64,000 nucleotides of DNA from Viola odorata (lineage: Eukaryota > Streptophyta > Magnoliopsida > Malpighiales > Violaceae). The stretch is from positions 46,269,661-46,333,660 of the forward strand of contig OY829541.1 of assembly GCA_963691705.1 (NCBI GenBank), in the 5' to 3' direction. The notes under the pieces are model-generated. The model saw only the letters and a program-made list of their open reading frames with translations. It was not told the DNA's origin and searched no databases. Below, piece by piece: positions 56,024 through 64,000 of the stretch (the first letter of the stretch is position 1; every line of letters begins with the position of its first letter). The translations under genes and the position numbers were made by a program.

Positions 56024-58482
56024 AAGTCTCATGATAAGAAATGGCGATTAATGCAGAATTTATTGATAGTTTTATTCGAAAGCTCAAGTGTTTTTTTTAT
56101 GCCAAGCTTATTAAGTGTGTGCTAAGCTTATTAATATAATAGCATAGAAATTTAGCCCAATTAAAGGCTGGCTCGGCCCAGCCTATTTTTAAAGTGAGGT
56201 TTTGAATTGTTTTCTTAACTTTGGCACAGATCACTCATTAAAGGAGTAAATCTGTAATTCGTTCCCAAATAACACTTTATATCTTGGCAGGAATCTTTTA
56301 AAATTGGGAACCTACGGCTTTTTAAGATTTTCAATACCCATGTTTCCCATTGTTGGTGTATGGATGTGATCGTGGTGTGTCTGACATAACTGATTGTTGA
56401 AATGCCACCTCACTTTTTTATTATTATTATTATTTTGTAATGCCATGTAGGATAATAGAAGATTGTTGGAATCAGCATAAATAAACACGGAGGTAAATAA
56501 AAAACTTCGGAAACACATGGTAGTATTTGAAAAAGAATTACAAACCGGAACAGTGAATTAGTTTGTTTAGCCTAAAGCTTGTAGCCATACAAAAGCGGGT
56601 GCTGCATAAAAAAAGATAGACAACTAAGTCTTAGTTGCTAACTAGAGAAATTACTAGATTTATGCTCCACAAAAAGTCAAGAAGAGGACAAGCTAACTAG
56701 ACTTGTACTGAAGTTTTCAAACTTAGAAAAGTTTCAATTACGTTGTTTGATTGGCTAAATTAATCTCAATAATAAGTGAGTATCGTCGAAAGAGAACCAT
56801 TATTCCAGTATGGTTTTTTTCATTACATTAACTGGAATGTTCTAGTATTATGTCCGTACCTATTTTAGCCTTTTAATTTTAAGTGATATACAGATATAGT
56901 ACTTCCAATAAATAATTTCTTCGTAGAAAATAATAATTTAATCGTTTGCAAATAATTATTAAAGAAGAGAATTTACTTTGTAGTCCATATAAAAAATTTA
57001 GAGTTTCTGTTGTAAAGGGAACAATTTAAAAATTTTAATATTGTGAGGTTTTTAATTTTACATGAAATTTATTATGTGGTCTAAATAGAAAATTTAGGAT
57101 TTGTATTATAAAAAAAATAATTAAACGATTTCTATATTGTGATGTTTCCCATCTAGTAATTAAGGCAAATAATTTCTATTAACAAGGATTAGTTGTAAGA
57201 AGATTGGTGGCTTCAAAGAAAGTTTTTATCGATAGACAAATTGACAAATTGAGAGATTTTGTAGCGTAACATATGATAATTATAATGTAAGATTATCGTA
57301 TACAATTTTATTTTATTTTATTTGTTGGTAAAAAAAAGAAGCACTAAATCGACGTTGCTAACCCATATTATATCTTGAGTTATACACTACTCCCGACTTT
57401 TCATCTCAACGTTTATACAAAAATTGTCCAACCAATGAGGTTGTTAGTTGTAAATAGTGGGTGGTTACACATGATATGATTGACAAAATTTGAAATTTGA
57501 ATATAGTAAAAACCTAGGTAAGCTAGGTAAACCCTCAATGGATCCACTTACATAGGTAAACTCTTAATAGGTCCGTTTACATATAACCACTCACTAATGA
57601 TGTATTATGATTTTGTTAATTGTGCGATTTTTGTGTACATATTGAGATAAAAACTCTGTATAATTTCTCAATTACAATCATGGAATAGTTATGGTTTCAA
57701 CTTGCAAGTCATTTAGTGGGTTATCTAAAACATGAGTGCCAAGATAAAAAAAAAAATGCATAGTGCGACAAGTAATCTGCCGGGAAGTTTGTCTCTTTGG
57801 TGAACACGAGCAATACTTACCTTAACAAACACCAATATTTTAGATTGCATTTTTATAGGAGATTGAAAAAAGTTATCTTATAAAAAAATATAGGTAATGA
57901 GAATTGACGAAATATTATAAAAAATATTGTGCTGTTTTGGATCATTTATTGTTTATATATTTATTTATTTGTTAAAAAAAAAGTTCTGGGTAGAGGATGT
58001 GTTTTTATTCAACATTTGTCATGCAGTTGCGAGCGAAATAGATACCCGACTCATGAAGAAGGGTGGATAGAAGATGTGTTTTTGCTCAACATTTGTCATG
58101 CAATGCAAAATAGATAACCAACTCATAAATTATTAATTATTTTTACAATATCAAGAATTAAATTTATGATTTACGCCATAAAAATGACATGTGTTAACTA
58201 ATTAAAGTATAACCTCATATGCGTTGCACATGCCAATATCAAATTAGATAAATCTTATTAAGTTATTTTTCTATTTCACCGTGTAATCCGGTTCGAGTTC
58301 GGTCGGATCTTCAATTGGAGGTAACTCTCCCATTATCATTTTCTCCATTATCAAGACTCGAACTTGAGAATTTAGTTTAGGGTGGACAAATCACTTACAA
58401 TTTGAACAGAACCAATAGATTCAACAACCTTGGTCAAGCTAAGCATTCGTTCATAGCTCGCTAAGACTAGTTGCTTGCCTTT
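56024..58482. other. Repeat-rich intergenic DNA
   Basis: No gene. It holds a copy of YUCCA intron 2 sequence (56618-56962), a ~95-base tandem duplication (56971-57150), an imperfect foldback (about 57390-57660) and a 75-base tandem duplication (57988-58125, GATGTGTTTTT...AACATTTGTCATGCA). Near 58270-58390 a minus-strand AAGTTCGAGTCTTGA looks like a tRNA B-box of a SINE relic. Confidence 0.55.
56618..56962. repeat. Direct repeat shared with YUCCA intron 2
   Basis: Matches 61769-62104, the part of intron 2 of the intact YUCCA gene that ends a few bases before exon 2, in the same orientation. Shared phrases include GAGGACAAGCTA, TTTGATTGGCTAAATTAATC and TTTTTTTCATT. Confidence 0.75.
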
Positions 58483-58487
58483 CAAAG

Positions 58488-60458
58488 TGTTGCTACCCGA
58501 ATTTTGATTTTTGTCACAAACTTTTTCGCATTTTTATTGTCAATTTTTTAAAACCGTATTCCTGTTTATTTTCGTCCATCTGTTACTTATTTTTATGTCT
58601 CATAACATTCATATTTTATTTCGTATTTTTTCACGTCTTTAATGTTTTTCCGTTCGAACCATAGATCGAACATTTCTGCCTATTTTTATATTTTATGTTC
58701 TCGTCTCATATCATTTCATTTATCTCATTTTATTTCACATTTTGGTATTTTCCGTTCGAATTTTTATCAATTTTGAGCGAGATTTGTCGTACTGATAGCT
58801 CGAACCATTTAAATAATTATAAGTCCTTTTTCCTTCCCATCTCACCACCACCGTTGATCACCATGACTTTTTTCTTCAAACTCATCCAACAACCATCACC
58901 TTCCACCCGGGGCCTCCAAGCTTCATTTAATGCCTCTCCATGTTTTTCAAAAAGCCTACTCCTCTCAACCTATAGTTCCTCCATCACCCACCAGCCCTCT
59001 CATCAGCACCTCCTCCCATCATCGTCACTGCTCATCTTCACGCTCTCCTCGAGCCTCACGTCCGCGACAATCACGCACAGCAACTGCTCCAAATTCACTC
59101 GCGAGAATGCCTATAAATAGTGAGCTCGCGCGAACGTTTTGCTTCGCTAATTCACAAACAATCTCTCCCTTTCTAGCGTTGATTCTCTATCTCGAACAGC
59201 TAGAAGTTACTCCCAGTTGAAATTTTTTGCTTGGTTAAGCGCTTCTCTGCTTGTTTTTTTTAAGAATTTTGTTTGTTCGTGTTTTCAATGATAATTAGCC
59301 GTTTTAATTTTAAATGAACTCTGTTTGATATATATAATAATTAAAATGACTTAATTCGCTCTATCGCTGGCCATTTCGAGCCAATTTAGAGCTTTTTATT
59401 TAATTAGTTTTAAATTCATTTTTAATTAATTGAGGGTTGTTTTGGTTGAATTTTTTTACTGTGATTGCATGCGAGGCTTGCTCTTAGTGTAGGGAATTTT
59501 TCTGGGCAAAATAAGGCCATGATCAGGGCCGTTTCTTCCTTGGTCGCCCGCAATGGCGCCGGCGACGTAAGGAAGGAGATGGTGAGCAGTAGAGCCAATC
59601 TCTATTTTTTGAATTAAGTCTTGGGCCAGGACTAGCCCAAGTGAAGAAGGAACGTAGGCGCTAGGTGCGCCCGCGTGGAAAGGAAAGCTGGGCCAGCTTA
59701 GGCCCAGCACAAAGGGAGAAGCTGGGCTTCTTGAGCCCAGCTGAAGAGAGGAAGCATGGGCTACTTCAGCCCACGCAGACAGCCAGCCCAGTGGGCTGGG
59801 CTGTCTTGGGTCCAGTCCAGGGCCCAGCTGGGGGCCATTTTTGGCCGAGTGGCCCGAGTCCAATTTCGGCCCGTCGCGTAATTTTTCATGCTAATTTATT
59901 GTATGCTTACACTGTGTAACTAATTATTTTTGCATGGTTCTGAATGCTTAAATAATTATTCTCACTTGCTTTTAATCGTTAAATTTGTCTTGTATGCGAT
60001 GAATTGTCAAATATTTATCTATTTTTCGATCATTTATTACTCGTACTAATAATCTCATTTTGTAGGGTAAATCAACTCGTGTCTCTCCAACAAGTATACT
60101 TTCTCGCTGTTTTATTTATTTTCACCGCTTTTCATACATTGGGTATGATCACATAAATTACGACTTTTTATATTTCAAGCATGATCTAAACACCTTTTCT
60201 CCGGTAACCTTTTTAGGATGTGACTCGGGTGCCTAATACCTTCCCGAGTCCATAATACGACCCCGAACCACTGTTTTCGGGTTCAGACCCTTTTTGCCTT
60301 AGCTTTTATTTTTTTTATGCCATGATATTAGGTTCTCTAAACCTAAAAACAAAAATAGGGTGACGACTTCATTTGTATTATATGAAATGAGTCTAATTTC
60401 GTCTCACATCTCGTCCCAAACCCGCGTCGCGCAAAAAATTCCAAAAAGAGGTGCGACA
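58488..60458 (+). mobile_element. Solo LTR, 1,971 bases (Ty3, Tat/Ogre-like)
   Basis: Starts TGTTGCTACCCGAATTTTG, ends GAGGTGCGACA, and is flanked by a perfect 5-base duplication CAAAG (58483-58487 and 60459-60463). A TATA box (CTATAAATAG, about 59111) and CT-rich leader place the promoter on the plus strand. The late phrases ATACCTTCCCGAGTCC and GGTGCGACA resemble Tat/Ogre-type LTR ends. There is no internal region, so it arose by LTR recombination. Short frames inside (for example 59456-59863 minus) are by-products of GGCCCAGC-rich sequence. Confidence 0.87.
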
Positions 60459-60463
60459 CAAAG

Positions 60464-61125
60464 GCCGGGTGATCTGGTCTTTCTTGTTAAACTTTCTTTC
60501 CTTCTTTCTTCTGATTCACCAAATGAAATGAATCCCCTTCAATTTAAGCGAAAGGGAATAGATCAAAGATCGGAACCAAGCACTCATAAGTTCCCGTGTG
60601 CTCTTCCACCCTCTAATAATGTTCTTTGCCTTAGCGCAATTAGCCTCTCACGTCCCTTTAACCGGATAAAAAGTGAGTCCTCCCACTTTAACTGGGTAAG
60701 ATTTAATGGGGATGCGGCACAGTGAATCTTGCATGCTGGTGTACTAATAAATGAGTTTCCAGCTTTATTTTGAAGGCACTCCACTCCGTTCCGTTCAACG
60801 TGACGTGGATAATCCGCCGAATCCATTGCTGAGTTCACCACAATCGATTAGGTGAAACGGTTCTGCAAAGTTTGTTTGCCAACTGGGGGCGCAGAACGCA
60901 AAGGTATGGGTCGGTTGAGAATATAATTAATCAGTAAGCTGAAACAATGGGTGATTTTTCCCCCTCCAAAACTATAAAAAAGAGAGGCACACAATTAATT
61001 ATTTATATCATATTACAATGCAATCTTCTTAACTTATTAAAGCACACACTAAGTCTCTCTTATGCACCCATAATTAATCAAAGATGTGGATAATTAATTA
61101 ATTAATTAGTGATGGGTTTTGGTAA
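60464..61125. other. Intergenic DNA downstream of the intact YUCCA gene
   Basis: A 121-codon plus frame at 60360-60725 begins inside the solo LTR and has no recognisable domain. The segment 60960-61125 is AT-rich and probably includes the YUCCA 3' UTR. Confidence 0.5.
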
Positions 61126-63505
61126 TTAATTGGATTTTGTGGAGAATATATCCTTGGCTATGTTTAGTGCATCCTCATTAATAGCATACAATCCTCTCCT
61201 TGACAATCCACAAGCATATAACCCATCCTTTCCCTTCCAATGGTTTGGGTATTTTTGCTTTGAAATCCCATCCTCATTCAGAAGGTAATCACCCCCCTGC
61301 TCCAGGTAATTAAAAGCAATTAATTAAGAGAGGTAAATCAAAAATTGGGTTTGTTTTATTTTATTTTGTTAGTAAATAATTTAATTTATTTGAATTACCT
61401 GGAGCCATTTGTTTGTTGATCTCTTAAAGCCAGTACAAAAGACAAGTGTGTCAAAAGAGCATGACTTGCCATTTTCTAGTACCACCTCGTCGCCTCGTAT
61501 GCGATCAATTGCCGGCAACACCTGTTTAAATACAAATGACCTTAAATATTAGAGTTAGGCATATATTTTTGTCTCTTTCCTTTGCTTAGTTTAAATCCCA
61601 AGACCCGATCTTCCCATACTCGATCTCGGATATGGATGGAGGGTTTGATTGGTTTCCGATGTGAAACTTGGGTATTATTCTTGACCCAAATTGATTCGTT
61701 GTATCTTTAGAGTGAGGTGTGTGCTCACTTATTGTATTACGTTTTAATTATATATTGCTTATAAAAATGACAACTAAGTGTTAGTTGCTAAGTAGAAAAA
61801 TTACTAGATTTATGCTAGAAAAAAAGAGTCAAGAAGAGGACAAGCTAGCTAGACTTGTTCCGAAGTTTTCAAACTTAGAAAAATTTCACTTGCGTTGTTT
61901 GATTGGCTAAATTAATCTCAATAATGAACTTATAAAGTATCGTTGAAAGAAAATAATTATTTCAGCATAATTTTTTTCATTCACATTAACTAAAATGTTC
62001 CTATATCATGTTTGTATCAATTTTAGCCCTTTAAATAATATAGTATTTCCAATAAGTAATTTCTTTGTAAAGAAAGATAATGTAATCGTTTGGGAATGAT
62101 TTATAGGTACCTGAATCTCGCCGGACTTGATTTTGTTGTAGGTACCCACGTCGATAACGGGATACTTGCCGTAGGCAACCTTCATGAAGAATGGGCCCTC
62201 TTTGGGCCTACCAAGCCCAAGCTTGGTCAAGTCACCACCATATCTCAACTTGCTAAGAATCACCAGTAACCAGTCCACTATTCCCAATGGAAAATGCTTC
62301 AATAGATTCAACGCCAAGGACACCATCCCCCTTGATAAAATATGGATCTACACACATAACATCCAAACTAAATAAATAAACGCATGTCCATATACAACGA
62401 AAAAGATGTTATTTATGGATTGAATTCCTCTAATTTTTTTTTAAATATGACCAGTCATATTAAAGAAATCTAAACCGTTCAATAAAATTGGACGGATGAG
62501 ATTAAAAATTCAAGTAATTAATAAATTGACCATTTGTTGAATTTTATTGACTGGTCAACTCATTAATAACTTTTTAATCTCATCCGTCTAATTATATTTA
62601 ACGGTTCAAATTTCTCAAATATGACTGGTCATATTTGAGGAAAAATTAAAACAGCTGAATTCGTTATTTATATATCAAATTTAATTATGTATTAAGTAGT
62701 GGATGATGGTAAGAAATATTCAATACATCACTTATTATAAAAAATCATTTATTATTTATGTTTATGAAAGTCGTTTACCTATATGATTCATTTTTTTTAA
62801 TCTACGTTTAATTTTCTACAATTTATAACGTATTCTTATCCAACATTGAAAAGCGTGATATAGTTAATTACCGACCGGGCTACGAACAACGATGGAGGTT
62901 CTGGCACCATGGTCTGAGAGGTCAAGTGCAATCTCCATCCCAGAATTGCCAGACCCAACAACAAGAACATTCTTGCCACTGAACGCCTTGCCGTTTCTGT
63001 ACTTGGTGGAGTGGATGACCTCTCCGGCAGGGAAAGTATCCAACCCTTCAATCTCCGGCACAAAAGGGTCACATGCTTCTCCACTCGCCACCACCAGGAA
63101 CCCACCGGAATAATATTCCTCTGTCGCCTGATCACCGGCCCCGACATTCGTAGCCTTAACGACCCATTTCTTGGACTCTTCGTCGTATTCGGCGTGTACG
63201 ACTCGTCGTTGGTAGAGTGGGGTGATGTTGAAATGCGCAGCGTAGTCGTCTAAGTATTTGATGAAAAGATCTTTAGGGACGTAGGTAGGGGTGGAGGGAG
63301 GGAGAGGGAAGTGAGGTAGGTTAGAGAATTGTTTTGTCAAGTGAAGGTGGAGGCGATCGTAGGAATATTTCTTCCATAGAGAAGCTGAGCAATCTTCTCT
63401 TTCAAGAAGGATATATGGGATGGAGTTCACGGTTAGGCATGAGGCAGTGGCTAGGCCGGCCGGTCCGGCTCCGACTATGATCACAACCGATGAGGGGTCT
63501 TGCAT
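61126..63505 (-). CDS. YUCCA-type flavin-dependent monooxygenase, complete, 4 exons
   Basis: Minus-strand exons 63505-62876, 62347-62111, 61521-61399 and 61296-61126 join to 1,161 bases (386 residues), the usual length for the YUC10/YUC11 group. Motifs: FAD-binding GAGPAG at 12-17, the conserved [20 protein letters not shown] and HLTKQF region, NADPH-binding GSGNSG at 184-189, IDVGT near 276, FCTGF at 317-321 (FATGY position) and [19 protein letters not shown] near the C-terminus. It oxidatively decarboxylates indole-3-pyruvate to indole-3-acetic acid in the cytosol, the rate-limiting auxin step. Intron 1 holds a 246-base MITE and uses donor GTCGGT (not the common GTAAG); intron 2 holds a sequence also found at 56618. 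The paralogue at 44372-51970 is dead. Confidence 0.93.
62417..62662. mobile_element. Foldback MITE in YUCCA intron 1, 246 bases
   Basis: A perfect 9-base duplication GTTATTTAT flanks it (62408-62416 and 62663-62671). Almost the whole element is an inverted repeat: AAATATGACCAGTCATATT and GACGGATGAGATTAAAAA appear on both arms. The 9-base duplication suggests a Mutator-type origin. Confidence 0.82.
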
Positions 63506-63593
63506 TTTAATTTCTTGAGCTAGCTAGTTAATTAAATTTGGGTTTTCAATAAAAAAGAATTGGTAGTTAGGGTATGGGAAATGGGAGTCTAGC

Positions 63594-63601
63594 TATATAT
63601 A
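63594..63601 (-). promoter_or_regulatory. TATA box of the intact YUCCA gene
   Basis: The minus strand reads TATATATAGC about 90 bases upstream of the ATG. Confidence 0.6.
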
Positions 63602-63828
63602 CATTAATGTGAAGATTTATCAAATTGTTAAACAATATTGCAAAGTGATGTATTATAGGTTGAAGAGAAGAAAGTGACATTAATTATATGTTTTGTTATG
63701 TGATGAGGAGTTGAAGTTGAATATGAAATTAAAAAAAGATATAGATTGTTCTTGGAAAAGGAGGTTTACATAGTTTTCTCTCGTGGCTCCAATCCATCCA
63801 TAGATCGTTTTCTTCGTATATACACGAG

Positions 63829-63961
63829 TAAAATTTGGGTACATCATGATGTAAGATAATGACACATGTCTAAAAAGTATTAAGAATAGTGGTATTCTAG
63901 CACTATTTGGGGCACATGTCATCATCCTAGATCATAATGTAGGTTGTTGTACCCAAATTTT
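63829..63961. repeat. Foldback repeat upstream of YUCCA
   Basis: Arms AAAATTTGGGTACATCATGATGTAAGATAATGACACATG and an inverse copy ending CATTATGATC/TTGTACCCAAATTTT form an imperfect hairpin. Outside it, GTATATACACGAGTAAAATTTG and GTATATACACAGTAGAAATTTG repeat directly. Probably a small MITE about 320 bases upstream of the ATG. Confidence 0.6.
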
Positions 63962-64000
63962 TTCGGTATATACACAGTAGAAATTTGTTTGACTTTCAAT

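Noticed and set aside
59456..59919. Overlapping frames of 135 and 84 codons on opposite strands
   Set aside because: They lie inside the solo LTR in GGCCCAGC-rich repeats; not conserved protein-like sequence.
63680..63925. 81-codon minus frame upstream of YUCCA
   Set aside because: It overlaps a foldback repeat and the promoter side of YUCCA; no protein family resemblance.

Overview
This is a eukaryotic (flowering plant) nuclear window. Genes are intron-rich and embedded in nested transposons. Two tandem genes near 8.5-10.1 kb encode signal peptide + propeptide + one six-cysteine domain with the exact loop spacing of bracelet cyclotides. The precursor layout resembles Violaceae cyclotide precursors more than the Rubiaceae type, so Viola or a relative is the best guess (inference from family knowledge, not proof).

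Layout. 1-7787: a Ty3 (Athila-like) LTR retrotransposon cut by the window edge; gag, protease and the integrase C-terminus share one frame, with RT, RNase H and most of integrase missing. 8.36-10.34 kb: a tandem duplication carrying the two cyclotide-like genes. 11.1-12.4 kb: a hAT-like element containing a tRNA-Trp relic. 13,989-28,341: a Mutator-like element with ~280 bp terminal inverted repeats and a perfect 9 bp target duplication; it carries pieces of an ATG8 gene and of a second gene (Pack-MULE). It was later split by a Copia element (itself split by a solo LTR), a Stowaway-like MITE, and a hAT element whose transposase C-terminal exon is tandemly repeated about 13 times. 28.4-34.4 kb: gene and retroelement relics. 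35,965-43,834: a complete 21-exon DEG2 chloroplast protease gene. 44,372-51,970 (minus): a YUCCA-type flavin monooxygenase pseudogene broken by a 5.7 kb L1-type LINE and by a 4-base deletion. 52.9-60.5 kb: a MITE, a second MULE-like element and a ~2 kb solo LTR. 61,126-63,505 (minus): an intact four-exon YUCCA paralogue.

Three host themes stand out: defence peptides (cyclotide pair), chloroplast protein quality control (DEG2) and local auxin synthesis (YUCCA pair, one copy dead). The rest is layered transposon history. Target duplications give a relative order: MULE first, then Stowaway, Copia and finally the solo LTR parent inside Copia; the hAT insertion in the MULE is separate. All exon joins, element ends and identities were read by eye; no database search or alignment program was run.
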